Notes: generated from the sequence alone by a model not told the origin. 64,000 bases of DNA from an uncultured Collinsella sp. (GCA_902479065.1 CABSNM010000007.1:20976-84975); one strand, 5' to 3'. Positions 30,180-38,056 are shown, counted from the stretch's first letter. Numbers and translations are program-made.

Positions 30180-31283
30180 CTAGATGCGGACCGGCATGAC
30201 CAGGTACAGGTAGTTGATCTTGTCGTAGGACTTGAAGATACCCGCCTGCGAGTAGCTCTTGAGCTCCAGCGTGATCTCCTTCTCCTTGGACAGGGCGTTG
30301 AGGCAGCCGAAGATATAGTGGTAGTTGAAGGCGATGGTACCCGACTCGCCCTCGGCCTCGACATCGATCGTCTCCTGCGCAAGGTCCTGGTCATTGGAAA
30401 TGGAGGACAGGCCCATCTGCCCGTTCTCGACATCGATCTCGAACTTGACGGCGGGGTTGGCGCTCGCGATAACGGCCACGCGCTTGAGGGCGGCGTTAAA
30501 AGCGGCGACATCGATCTTGACGCTCGTCACGCACGAATCGGGGATGAGCTGCTTGTAGTTGGGATACATGCCCTCGATGCGGCGCGACACGTAGGTGGTG
30601 TTGCCGGCCTCGAAGACGACCTGGGTGTCGGTAGCCCCGATCATGATGGTCGCCTGGCTGGCCATGATGTTCAGCGCGTCGTTAAAGGCGTCAGCCGGAA
30701 CGTTGAGCTCAAAGGAGCCCTCGAGGGTCGAGGTCTCGACCTGCGTATCGCACACGGCCAAGCGGAAGGAATCGGTCGCCACCAGGCGCACGGTATTGTT
30801 CTCGACCTTCATGTGCACGCCGCCCAGGATGGGGCGGGCCTTGTCGGTCGAGGTGACGCGCCACACGCGACCGACCATTTCGGACAAGATATCGGTCGGC
30901 AGCTCCACGGCGCTCTCGATGGCATAGGCCGGAAACTCGGGGAAGTCATTGGCATCGAGCGTGTTCAGCCTAAAAGAGCTCTTCTCGCAACCAATCAGCA
31001 CCTGGCGCTCGGACAGCTCAAAGGTGACCGGGGCATCGGGGAGGGTCTTGGTGATATTGGAGAGCATCTTACAGGGGATAACCATCTCGCCCTCTTCTTC
31101 GACATGCGCCGCGATGCGATGACGGATCGAGATGGTGTAGTTAGAGGTCTGGAATTCCAAGATGCCGTCTTGGGCCTTGACGAGCACGCCCGACAGGATG
31201 GGAAGGGTGGATGCCGAAGCGACACCCTTCATAACGACGCCGATGGCTTGTGTAAGCGAGCTCTGGCTGACGGTGAACTTCAT
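30180..31283 (-). CDS. dnaN: DNA polymerase III beta clamp
   Basis: DnaN is the ring-shaped sliding clamp. The 367-residue product shows the three repeated clamp domains (beginning MKFTVSQSSLTQAIGVVMKGV) and ends with the characteristic YLVMPVRI. The leader is AT-rich with a DnaA-trio-like run, so the initiation region may overlap its promoter. AAAGGTATTAAAAG precedes the ATG. It lies downstream of dnaA and is coupled to recF. Confidence 0.97.
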   Translation of the reverse strand: MKFTVSQSSLTQAIGVVMKGVASASTLPILSGVLVKAQDGILEFQTSNYTISIRHRIAAHVEEEGEMVIPCKMLSNITKTLPDAPVTFELSERQVLIGCEKSSFRLNTLDANDFPEFPAYAIESAVELPTDILSEMVGRVWRVTSTDKARPILGGVHMKVENNTVRLVATDSFRLAVCDTQVETSTLEGSFELNVPADAFNDALNIMASQATIMIGATDTQVVFEAGNTTYVSRRIEGMYPNYKQLIPDSCVTSVKIDVAAFNAALKRVAVIASANPAVKFEIDVENGQMGLSSISNDQDLAQETIDVEAEGESGTIAFNYHYIFGCLNALSKEKEITLELKSYSQAGIFKSYDKINYLYLVMPVRI

Positions 31284-31300
31284 CTTTTAATACCTTTCTA

Positions 31301-31351
31301 TAGATATAAATATCTTAATAATAGTAATAGCACTGACGAAACTGTTGATTA
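31301..31351. other. Putative oriC unwinding region with DnaA-trios
   Basis: 31301-31330 is almost entirely A/T. Positions 31316-31330 read as five consecutive TAA/TAG triplets (TAA TAA TAG TAA TAG), the pattern of DnaA-trio elements, which guide DnaA onto single strands at Bacillus-type origins. A DnaA-box-like TAATCAACA (minus strand, 31343-31351) lies 12 bases away, on the side expected for a basal unwinding system. Assignment is by pattern only. Confidence 0.55.
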
Positions 31352-31497
31352 CTCCCAAAGACGCAGGTCAGACCCAGAAAGAGAATCGACAGCAACCTGT
31401 GTGCAACAGGGGTGGTTTTCCACGTTCAAAACCTGCGCAAAACTTTTCATCATCGCGGGTTGGGTTTTAGACACCTTATGCCCGTGGTTTCGACAAG

Positions 31498-31506
31498 TTT
31501 TCAACA
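31498..31506 (+). promoter_or_regulatory. Putative DnaA box TTTTCAACA
   Basis: Nine-base match to a motif repeated in both intergenic regions flanking the dnaA locus; it differs from TTATCCACA at two positions. A more canonical-looking TTTTCCACG is at 31416-31424. Confidence 0.5.
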
Positions 31507-31521
31507 GGTGTCTCTATTTCC

Positions 31522-33246
31522 CTACGAGCGCAGTGTAATTTTATCGCGCAGCGACTTGAGGTCTTCGGTGACGGTGCGGTCTTCCTGGATCATCTTCTGG
31601 ACCTTTTTGTAGCTCGTGCTGACGGTCGAGTGGTTGCGGTTGCCAAATTCGGCGCCCACCGCCGTGGTCGTCATTTCGCACATCTCGATGGCCAGGTAGA
31701 TAGCGATATGGCGTGCTTTGGCGATATTGGCGTTGCGACGCGGGCCGATGAGCTCCTCGTGTGTCACGCCGTACTGCTCTTCGATGACGGACTGAACCGT
31801 CTGGACGTTGATCTTTTTGGCCGATGTGTCGAAGTACTGGCTGGCGATGGCGTCGATATCGTCAAAGGTGAGCTCTCCGCCCTCGCGCTCGCGGTCGCCC
31901 GCCTCGCCGGCGCAGCGCTCGCAAAAGCTCTCGAGTTCGCGGATGTTGGTGCCCGAGACCTCGGCCATGTGTTTAAAGTGCTCGTCGGTCAGGTGCCCGC
32001 CGTCGCCCCCATAGGCCGCCAGCAGTGAGTCGTCGCCCGCCTCGGGAGCGGCGACGATGGTGTTCTCGTAATAGCGCTGCAAGATCTTGTATTTCATCTC
32101 GTAGCTGGGCTCTGCGACCAGGCAGAGCATTCCGGCGTTGAAGCGGCTGGTCAGACGCTCGTCCATGCTCAGGTCCTTGGGGGCGCGGTCTGCCGCGATG
32201 ACGACCTTCTTGTTGTTGCGGATGAACTCGTCCATGAGCTGGAAAAAGTAGTCCACACTCGCGCGCTTGCCGATGATGTTTTGGATGTCATCGATGATGA
32301 GCACGTCCACGCCGTGGTACGCCTGCATGATGGGGGCGTTGCTCTTCTTTTGACGGTCGAACTCGGTCATTAGGTCGTCCAGATATGCCTGGGAGTTGGC
32401 ATACTTGACCTTGATCTCGGGCGACTTCTCGGCGAGCTCGTTTTTGATGGCGAGCAGCAGATGGGTCTTGCCCAGCCCCGATTTGCCATAGATGAACAGG
32501 GATGTGCATGTGCCGCGCTCGTCCGCGAGGGCGGCAAACTTGAGTGCCGAGCGATAGGCATGGCTGTTCTCGGGGCCGTAGACAAAGTTCTCAAAGGTAA
32601 ATTTTGAGTTCGCGGCGAGCGGGGCTCCATCCGTATTCTGCTCGGCCGGCACGGTCGGTGCTGGCATGGGTGAAGCGGGGGCCGCAGCTTGCGTGGATTT
32701 AGTCGGCGCTCCGCCCTTCATCTGGTTCATCATGCGACGAAAATCGTCGGCCGAGAGCGTGTTCTTGATTGCAATGCCCGAATCCGCGCCCGCCGCTGCG
32801 TCGTGAGCGATGGGCATGTGCGTGACGGGTGCGTTCGTTGACGTCGCCGCCGCGCTCGTCAACGGTGCCATTGTTTCACGGGAAACATCGCTGTGCTGGT
32901 GCTCGATTGTCGGCACATCGCCTGCGGAGGCCGGCACCGCCGGGGAAGCAGCGGGAGCCGTGGCGGGCGCCGTGGCGGCAGCGGATTCCGTCGCGGCGCC
33001 TTGCGGTGCCACGATGTCGAGCGCGATCGGTGCAAAGGCGATTTCTTCCAGATAGGCCTCAATAGTCGGCTGATGCTTTTTGAGCTGCGCGATGGCAAAG
33101 CGCGAGGGGGCCTCGATCGTGAGCGTATCTTCGGTCAGGCTTATGGCGCGCGATTGCCCCAGCATGTTGATGAGGCGTGCATCTTGGCCGTCGCGCTGGC
33201 AAAAGGCGATGGCATCCCCCAGGATGATGCTTGCTTCCTCGTCCAC
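31522..33246 (-). CDS. dnaA: Chromosomal replication initiator protein DnaA
   Basis: DnaA binds oriC and opens it. The 574-residue product has domain I (about 1-80), an unusually long Ala/Pro/Thr-rich domain II (about 85-212), AAA+ domain III with Walker A FIYGKSGLGKTHLL (about 251-264) and Walker B VLIIDDIQN, and a C-terminal HTH domain IV. The recognition segment reads GNRNHSTV where E. coli has GGRDHTTV, so two residues in the base-contacting D-H-T triplet differ (N-H-S). Start is GTG at 33246 behind GGGAGA. A one-mismatch parS (32872-32887) lies within domain II coding sequence. The upstream neighbour, 15 bases away, is the GHKL/winged-helix gene. Confidence 0.97.
   Translation of the reverse strand: MDEEASIILGDAIAFCQRDGQDARLINMLGQSRAISLTEDTLTIEAPSRFAIAQLKKHQPTIEAYLEEIAFAPIALDIVAPQGAATESAAATAPATAPAASPAVPASAGDVPTIEHQHSDVSRETMAPLTSAAATSTNAPVTHMPIAHDAAAGADSGIAIKNTLSADDFRRMMNQMKGGAPTKSTQAAAPASPMPAPTVPAEQNTDGAPLAANSKFTFENFVYGPENSHAYRSALKFAALADERGTCTSLFIYGKSGLGKTHLLLAIKNELAEKSPEIKVKYANSQAYLDDLMTEFDRQKKSNAPIMQAYHGVDVLIIDDIQNIIGKRASVDYFFQLMDEFIRNNKKVVIAADRAPKDLSMDERLTSRFNAGMLCLVAEPSYEMKYKILQRYYENTIVAAPEAGDDSLLAAYGGDGGHLTDEHFKHMAEVSGTNIRELESFCERCAGEAGDREREGGELTFDDIDAIASQYFDTSAKKINVQTVQSVIEEQYGVTHEELIGPRRNANIAKARHIAIYLAIEMCEMTTTAVGAEFGNRNHSTVSTSYKKVQKMIQEDRTVTEDLKSLRDKITLRS
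32872..32887. promoter_or_regulatory. parS-like site inside dnaA (one mismatch)
   Basis: TGTTTCACGGGAAACA differs from the perfect palindrome TGTTTCACGTGAAACA at one base. It encodes VSRET in the variable domain II of DnaA. Confidence 0.6.
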
Positions 33247-33261
33247 TGTCTCTCCCGTTCT

Positions 33262-34614
33262 TTAGCTCTGAGCTCGCACGCGAGCGGCGCCGAGTTCGGT
33301 CAGATGGTATTTCTGGCCATGCTTGATGACCAAGCCGGCCTGCGCCAAGTCATTGAGCGTGCGTGACCAAGTGGGGGCCGAGTTTCCAAACGCCCTCGCA
33401 AGATCGGTTGCGCCGCACGCTTGATTTTGCGCCAGATAGCCCAGCGCGGCGTTGCCGCGATCGCTTACGAACACGTCCGGTTGTGGCTGTGCATACTGAT
33501 TTACTGCATTAGGATACATCATTTGAGCTGCTGGTTGTTGAGAACTCTGCGTCGGCGGCATTTGCTGTTGAAAACTTTGAGGCCACTGTTGGTAAGGCTG
33601 CGGAGGCGTCTGCTGGGCCCAGGGGTTGTACTGCTGCTGCGGCATCTGCTGGTACGGCTGCTGATATCCCTGCTGGTACTGCTGCGGGAACTGCTGCCCG
33701 TACCCCAGTGGCGGCATCTGCTGATATGGATATCCCTGTTGGTACGGCTGATAGCCCATTTGCTGGCCACCCGGCGCCCCCGTCGCCTGCTGCATTGCTG
33801 CTGCATCCTGATCAGCCAGCGGCATGGCCTCTGGCATGTTTGGCGGCATCGACATAGATGCCGCCTGGGGTTCTTGTGTGGGAAGCATTCCGGGCTGCTG
33901 CATCTGCCTCACGGGGGGCTGCATCTGCTGCGTTGCCACGGGCTGCTGCGCAAAAGCTCCCGGCAGGGGATATGTGGGCTGCTCCGTCTCGGGCCGCACG
34001 GCAGCGCCGCGTCCGCCGGCACGCTCGATTTCCTGCACGCGTTTAGGGTTCAGGCTTACCGTAACCACGGTGCCGTTGCCCATGTTGTCCTCGATGGATA
34101 TGGCACCGCCGGCGTTTTCCAAATACTCCTGCACCATGGGAAACCCTGCTCCGGTTCCACGGATATAGCGCTTCATCTTGCTGTTTGCGCTGGTAACGCC
34201 AAAGTCGAAAGCACGTTCCTTGTCGTCGATGCCGGGTCCTTGGTCAGCAAAGCGGATGGTGTCTCCGCCGTCCAGAATCGAGATGATGGGCTCGGCAAAG
34301 TGTGCGTGGATAAAGTTTTCGACAATCTCGCGGATGACCATGAGCGAGATATGGCCACCTTGTTCTTTCATGCACTGGTAGACGGTGTTGGTCGTCTCTT
34401 CCAAATACGTGCGGACATCTTGCGGATCAATGACGATCACCCGCGGTGTCGACAGCATGTCGTCATAGACGGCGATGCGCGCGGCGTACATGGCTTTTGG
34501 CGCCTGCGTGGTCGTCTGCTCGCCTTCCGCACGCTCTTCGCGCACGCCGGTGATGTGCTCGTTGTCGGGTGCCGGGTCTCCGGAATCGACCATGGTGTAA
34601 AAGTCGTCAGACAT
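33262..34614 (-). CDS. GHKL ATPase - Q/P-rich linker - winged-helix protein next to dnaA
   Basis: Not a family I can name. The 450-residue product has: an acidic N-terminus (1-40); a GHKL (HATPase_c) domain with N-box EIVENFIHAHF (96-106), G1 DQGPGIDD (124-131) and G2 GTGAGFPMV (153-161), most like anti-sigma/SpoIIAB-type kinases; a low-complexity Gln/Pro/Tyr/Met-rich linker (about 205-385, with repeated YQQGYPYQQ- and PQQYQQ-like units); and a C-terminal winged helix (about 388-450, GATDLARAF...WSRTLNDLAQAGLVI). No His-phosphotransfer or membrane segment is seen. It occupies the slot between the putative origin and dnaA and is 15 bases upstream of dnaA on the same strand, so the two are probably co-transcribed. 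A role in sensing or controlling dnaA expression is only inference. Confidence 0.85.
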   Translation of the reverse strand: MSDDFYTMVDSGDPAPDNEHITGVREERAEGEQTTTQAPKAMYAARIAVYDDMLSTPRVIVIDPQDVRTYLEETTNTVYQCMKEQGGHISLMVIREIVENFIHAHFAEPIISILDGGDTIRFADQGPGIDDKERAFDFGVTSANSKMKRYIRGTGAGFPMVQEYLENAGGAISIEDNMGNGTVVTVSLNPKRVQEIERAGGRGAAVRPETEQPTYPLPGAFAQQPVATQQMQPPVRQMQQPGMLPTQEPQAASMSMPPNMPEAMPLADQDAAAMQQATGAPGGQQMGYQPYQQGYPYQQMPPLGYGQQFPQQYQQGYQQPYQQMPQQQYNPWAQQTPPQPYQQWPQSFQQQMPPTQSSQQPAAQMMYPNAVNQYAQPQPDVFVSDRGNAALGYLAQNQACGATDLARAFGNSAPTWSRTLNDLAQAGLVIKHGQKYHLTELGAARVRAQS

Positions 34615-34639
34615 GCCGCTCGCAATCTTTCAAAAGGTT

Positions 34640-34800
34640 TCGAACAAATAGTAGCTCACCGTGCAACGTTTCTCATCTTTCGACAACTTTTCAAAACTTG
34701 TTGAAAACTTTGGAAAACGGGTGAAAAGTTCTCAACATTGCCAACATGACCTGTTGAAAACTCGATGAAATATCGTGAAAGGTTGCCATGAGGCGCAAAT
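34640..34800. other. Putative upstream half of oriC (DnaA-box cluster)
   Basis: The strand switch region between the GHKL gene and rpmH contains TTTTCAACA on the minus strand at 34699-34707 and 34752-34760, TTCTCAACA on the plus strand at 34729-34737, and near-matches (TTTTCAAAA at 34688-34696, TTTTCCAAA on the minus strand near 34709-34717). The sequence is AT-richer than its surroundings. Together with the dnaA-dnaN gap it suggests a bipartite origin flanking the dnaA locus. No experimental or skew data are available here. Confidence 0.55.
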
Positions 34801-34857
34801 TTCGGTTGTGCTTATGGGGGAACCGTGTGAACTGCGCAACCTTTTACCTTTGATTTC

Positions 34858-34887
34858 TTGACATTTGAACATTGATTTCCCTACAAT
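34858..34887 (+). promoter_or_regulatory. Promoter of rpmH
   Basis: TTGACA (34858-34863), 18-base spacer, TACAAT (34882-34887), about 70 bases before the rpmH start. Confidence 0.75.
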
Positions 34888-34959
34888 CTTCAAGCTCACG
34901 TGTCTATATCTGCGTCCGCGTCCCCGCGGACACTCGAAATGCAGCAGGAGGAACTTAAG

Positions 34960-35094
34960 ATGAAGCGTACGTATCAGCCTAATAAGCGTAAGCGTGCCAA
35001 GACCCATGGCTTCCGTGCCCGTATGGCCACTAAGGGTGGTCGTGCCGTGCTCGCCCGTCGTCGCGCCAAGGGCCGCAAGCGTCTCACTGTCTAG
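34960..35094 (+). CDS. rpmH: 50S ribosomal protein L34
   Basis: The 44-residue basic product MKRTYQPNKRKRAKTHGF... is a full-length L34, with the usual RMATKGGRAVLARRRAKGRK core. The ATG is set by AGGAGGAACTTAAG; an in-frame upstream extension is not part of the family. First gene of the plus-strand cluster running from the origin. Confidence 0.98.
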   Translation: MKRTYQPNKRKRAKTHGFRARMATKGGRAVLARRRAKGRKRLTV

Positions 35095-35114
35095 CAGCGA
35101 TACACACATCTCGC

Positions 35115-35453
35115 ATGAAGACTATTAAGTCTCGGCAAGATTTCGAGCATGTGTTCAGTCAGGGGCGTCGTTTCAATCACCCTCTGATTCGAATGACCAT
35201 ATGTGAATCGGTTGGCGAAGGCGACTCCGGAAGGGTCGCCTTCGTTGGTGCTAAGCGACTCGGTTGTGCCGTCGTGCGCAACCGATCTAAGCGTGTGATG
35301 CGCGAGGCCGCCCGCAGCTGCGGATTTCCCGTTGCGGGTTATGACATCATCTTGTTTGCAACTCCCAAGACGAGGGTTTCCTCGCCGCAGGAGATGGACA
35401 AGGCGTTGCGTTCGCTTATGAAGCGCGCCGGCGTTGCCGGGGAGGAGCGATGA
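35115..35453 (+). CDS. rnpA: Ribonuclease P protein component
   Basis: RnpA assists RNase P RNA in maturing tRNA 5' ends. The 112-residue product begins with a typical SRQDFEHVFSQGRR segment and contains the RNR-type motif (GCAVVRNRSKRVMREAAR), the defining RNA-binding block. It follows rpmH by 20 bases and overlaps yidD by four bases (ATGA). Confidence 0.95.
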   Translation: MKTIKSRQDFEHVFSQGRRFNHPLIRMTICESVGEGDSGRVAFVGAKRLGCAVVRNRSKRVMREAARSCGFPVAGYDIILFATPKTRVSSPQEMDKALRSLMKRAGVAGEER

Positions 35454-35674
35454 GCAATCACGTTTTGCGACGTGTTGCCATCGCTCCTATTCGCATATAT
35501 CAACAGGTTATTTCGCCCTTATTGCCTGACGCCTGCATTTATTACCCAACGTGCTCGCAATACGCCATCCAGGCGATTGAGAAGCACGGTGTTTTGAGAG
35601 GCTGCTGGCTTGCCGTGAGGCGCATCGCTCGCTGCAATCCCCTGCACGTCGGCGGTTATGACCCTGTGCCCTAG
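35450..35674 (+). CDS. yidD: Membrane protein insertion efficiency factor YidD
   Basis: YidD is a small membrane-associated protein that assists YidC-dependent insertion. The 74-residue product shows the hallmark YQQVISPLLPDACIYYPTCSQYAIQAIEKHG and the C-terminal RRIARCNPLHVGGYDPVP with its conserved cysteines. Overlaps rnpA at ATGA; yidC follows after 29 bases. Confidence 0.95.
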   Translation: MSNHVLRRVAIAPIRIYQQVISPLLPDACIYYPTCSQYAIQAIEKHGVLRGCWLAVRRIARCNPLHVGGYDPVP

Positions 35675-35703
35675 CGGGCACTCGCTATCGGAGGAAAACT
35701 TAC

Positions 35704-36474
35704 ATGTGGGATTGGATCGTTAACATCCTTTTCGAGCTGCTCAAGCTCATCCAGACCTTTGCGGTCGACTGGGGCCTGTCCATCATCATCCTGGTGGTCA
35801 TCATCCGTCTGCTGCTGACGCCGCTTATGCTCAAGTCGACCAAGTCGACGGCTCGCATGCAGGTGCTGCAGCCCAAGATGCTCGAGATCCAGGAGCGCTA
35901 TGCCGACGATCCCCAGCGTCAGGCCGAGGAGATGCAGAAGTTCTACAGCGAGAACAAGTTCAACCCCATGGCTGGCTGTCTGCCGCTGCTGATTCAGATG
36001 CCTATCCTGTTCGCCCTGTTTACATTGCTGCGCAACCTGCCGCAGTACTTTAACGACGGCACGTTCTCGTTCTTCAACATCCTGCCCGACCTGACCACCA
36101 CGCCGAGCGCTTCCTTTGCCGATGGCTTTATGGTTGCACTGCCTGCGCTGGTTTGCCTGATCCTGTTTGCCGTCCTGACCCTGATTCCGCAGCTCTATAT
36201 GTCGCGCAACCAGACCGGCCAGCAGGCTCAGAGCATGCGTATGATGGCCGTTGTCATGACGGTCATGATGCTTTGGATGGGCTGGAGCCTTCCCGTTGGT
36301 GTTCTGCTGTACTACGACGTCTCGTCTGCTTGGCAGGTTATCCAGCAGATTTTTGTGACGCAGAAGGTCATCGACAAGGCGAAGGCCGATGAGGAGGAGC
36401 GTCTTAAGAACGCTCCGCTGCAGGTTGAGGTCACTCGTCGCGAGAAGAAGCCGCGCCCGCACAAGAAGAAGTAG
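35704..36474 (+). CDS. yidC: Membrane protein insertase YidC/Oxa1
   Basis: YidC inserts and folds membrane proteins. This is the short Gram-positive/Oxa1 form: 256 residues with five hydrophobic segments and no large extracytoplasmic domain. Conserved features include the GLSIIILVVIIRLLLTPL helix with the groove Arg, the cytoplasmic KMLEIQERYADDPQRQAEEMQKFY helix pair, NPMAGCLPLLIQMPILFALF and a Lys/Arg-rich tail (REKKPRPHKKK) for ribosome contact. No N-terminal lipobox, so it is anchored by its first helix. Confidence 0.95.
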   Translation: MWDWIVNILFELLKLIQTFAVDWGLSIIILVVIIRLLLTPLMLKSTKSTARMQVLQPKMLEIQERYADDPQRQAEEMQKFYSENKFNPMAGCLPLLIQMPILFALFTLLRNLPQYFNDGTFSFFNILPDLTTTPSASFADGFMVALPALVCLILFAVLTLIPQLYMSRNQTGQQAQSMRMMAVVMTVMMLWMGWSLPVGVLLYYDVSSAWQVIQQIFVTQKVIDKAKADEEERLKNAPLQVEVTRREKKPRPHKKK

Positions 36475-36491
36475 TGGGATATCAATCTTAT

Positions 36492-36503
36492 TTAGGTACC
36501 TAA
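36492..36503. promoter_or_regulatory. 12-bp palindrome TTAGGTACCTAA (copy A)
   Basis: Perfect palindrome followed by C, 15 bases upstream of the jag start. The same 13 bases recur at 39996-40008. Possible operator; no family assigned. Confidence 0.4.
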
Positions 36504-36518
36504 CTTTTGGAGTACGTT

Positions 36519-37088
36519 ATGTCTGAAGAGATCATCGAGGATATGCTTGAGGAGGTTGCCCCGCAGGTCGCGGGCGATTATCCCGAGATTGCACAGCGCT
36601 ACAAGGCTGGTGAAGAGCTGACCGATGAGGAGCTCGACACCATTGCCGATGTTGCGATTTCCATCCTGCGTTCCATCCTTTCGCACTTCGATGCCGCCAA
36701 CTCTCCTATCGATGAGTATGAGGGCGACGAGGGTGAGCTGATTTTGGATGTAACGGCTCCCGACCTTGCTGTTCTCATTGGCCGTCATGGTCGCACTCTT
36801 GATGCTCTTCAGGTTATGTTCTCTTTGCTGGTGAGCCGCAAGCTTGGCTTTAGGTATCCGGTTGTAGTGGACGTCGAGGGATACAAGAGTCGCCGTCAGG
36901 ATAAGGTCGCCTCCATGGCTCAGTCTGCTGCCGAGCGTGCCATCCGCACTCATAAGAGCGTTTCGCTTCCGCCCATGAATGCCTACGAGCGCCGACTGGT
37001 TCACATTGCACTTCGTGGCAACGATGCAGTCGATACTCATTCTGAGGGTTCTGACCCTGATCGCCATGTGGTGATTGTTGCTCGATAA
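36519..37088 (+). CDS. jag: Jag/KhpB-type RNA-binding protein (KH + R3H)
   Basis: Jag/KhpB proteins bind RNA and are encoded beside yidC in most Gram-positives. The 189-residue product has a short acidic N-terminus, a KH-like domain (ELILDVTAPDLAVLIGRHGRTLDALQVMFSL, with the GxxG-type loop) and a C-terminal R3H domain (LPPMNAYERRLVHIALRG). The separate N-terminal Jag_N domain appears to be missing. Start at 36519 (MSEEII) is set by GGAG 6 bases upstream. A strong terminator follows. Confidence 0.92.
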   Translation: MSEEIIEDMLEEVAPQVAGDYPEIAQRYKAGEELTDEELDTIADVAISILRSILSHFDAANSPIDEYEGDEGELILDVTAPDLAVLIGRHGRTLDALQVMFSLLVSRKLGFRYPVVVDVEGYKSRRQDKVASMAQSAAERAIRTHKSVSLPPMNAYERRLVHIALRGNDAVDTHSEGSDPDRHVVIVAR

Positions 37089-37108
37089 TCTACTCGAGCT
37101 TATGTTAG

Positions 37109-37138
37109 GGGGACGTGGTTTCCACGTCCCCTTTTTTT
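37109..37138 (+). terminator. Terminator after jag
   Basis: GGGGACGTGG-TTT-CCACGTCCCC stem followed by seven T residues. Confidence 0.95.
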
Positions 37139-37184
37139 GTCAAAAGTTCTCGATACGCTGATTTTTGTCAGAAAGGAGCTTCTG

Positions 37185-37922
37185 TTGTTTGTACTTACCG
37201 ATCAGCAGGCTGACGAGATGTTGAGTCGCCTAACTTCCTATTGCAAAGAATATTCCTTGAGCGTAACTGATATTGAGCTGAGGAAATGTATCCAGCATTT
37301 GGATTTGGTTCTGGAAACAAATAAGACAACCAATCTCACCCGTATTCTTAACGTAGAAGATGCTGCTGTACTTCATATCCTCGACTCACTTGTTTTGCTC
37401 CCCTATATCAATAAGGCTCCTGAGGGAGCTTTGCTCGATATGGGAACAGGTGCGGGCTTCCCTGGTATTCCATTAACCATAACCACGCATCGTAAAGCTA
37501 CTTATATTGACTCTGTTGGCAAGAAGGTTGATGCGGTTAATTCCTTTGTCCATGCTCTTGGATTGAAACATGCTCATGCGGTTCATGATCGTCTTGAAGA
37601 ATATGCTCGAAGCCATAAGAAGCAGTTCTCCGTTGTAACCGCCCGCGCACTGGCCCCTCTACCGATTCTTGTTGAGTATGCGGCTCCGTACCTGAAGGAT
37701 GGAGGGCTATTTGTTATCACCAAGGGCAATCCTTCGGATGAGGAGCTTGCTTCCGGCATGTCAGCAGCTAAGATTTGCGGCTTCACTTTGCTTCTGAATG
37801 ACGCAATTGATTTGCCTGAAGGCTTGGGTCACAGGGAGTTCATTGTTCTTAAGAAGAGTCATTCAGCATCCGTTTCATTGCCTCGTGCAAATGGCATGGC
37901 AAAGAAGAATCCGCTTGCCTAG
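37185..37922 (+). CDS. rsmG: 16S rRNA (guanine-N7) methyltransferase
   Basis: RsmG (GidB) methylates G527 of 16S rRNA; loss gives low-level streptomycin resistance in several bacteria. The 245-residue product has the NLTRI segment, the SAM-binding LLDMGTGAGFPGIPLTI motif and the VTARALAPLPILVEYA block. The start is TTG at 37185, supported by AAGGAG six bases upstream; a longer reading begins inside the jag terminator. From here to about 40.0 kb the coding sequence is visibly less GC-rich than the neighbours (many A/T third positions). parA follows after the parS cluster. Confidence 0.93.
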   Translation: MFVLTDQQADEMLSRLTSYCKEYSLSVTDIELRKCIQHLDLVLETNKTTNLTRILNVEDAAVLHILDSLVLLPYINKAPEGALLDMGTGAGFPGIPLTITTHRKATYIDSVGKKVDAVNSFVHALGLKHAHAVHDRLEEYARSHKKQFSVVTARALAPLPILVEYAAPYLKDGGLFVITKGNPSDEELASGMSAAKICGFTLLLNDAIDLPEGLGHREFIVLKKSHSASVSLPRANGMAKKNPLA

Positions 37923-37923
37923 A

Positions 37924-37939
37924 TGTTTCACGTGAAACA
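37924..37939. promoter_or_regulatory. parS site 1
   Basis: Perfect TGTTTCACGTGAAACA, the ParB centromere palindrome, just after the rsmG stop. Confidence 0.95.
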
Positions 37940-37962
37940 TAATGGATACTAACAGCTTGCAG

Positions 37963-37978
37963 TGTTTCACGTGAAACA
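37963..37978. promoter_or_regulatory. parS site 2
   Basis: Perfect TGTTTCACGTGAAACA, 39 bases after site 1. Confidence 0.95.
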
Positions 37979-38001
37979 TAGCAGTTGCTATCGATTCGGA
38001 A

Positions 38002-38017
38002 TGTTTCACGTGAAACA
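38002..38017. promoter_or_regulatory. parS site 3
   Basis: Perfect TGTTTCACGTGAAACA, again 39 bases after site 2; the equal spacing puts sites 1-3 at nearly the same helical phase offset. 40 bases before the parA start. Confidence 0.95.
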
Positions 38018-38056
38018 TCCTCCGTTTGACAGCTTTAATACACACCAGGAGGGACC

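Noticed and set aside
33520..33860. Triplet-like GCTG/TGCTG repeats as a possible CRISPR or microsatellite
   Set aside because: They are codons for the Gln/Pro/Tyr-rich linker of the GHKL protein; there are no regular repeat-spacer units.
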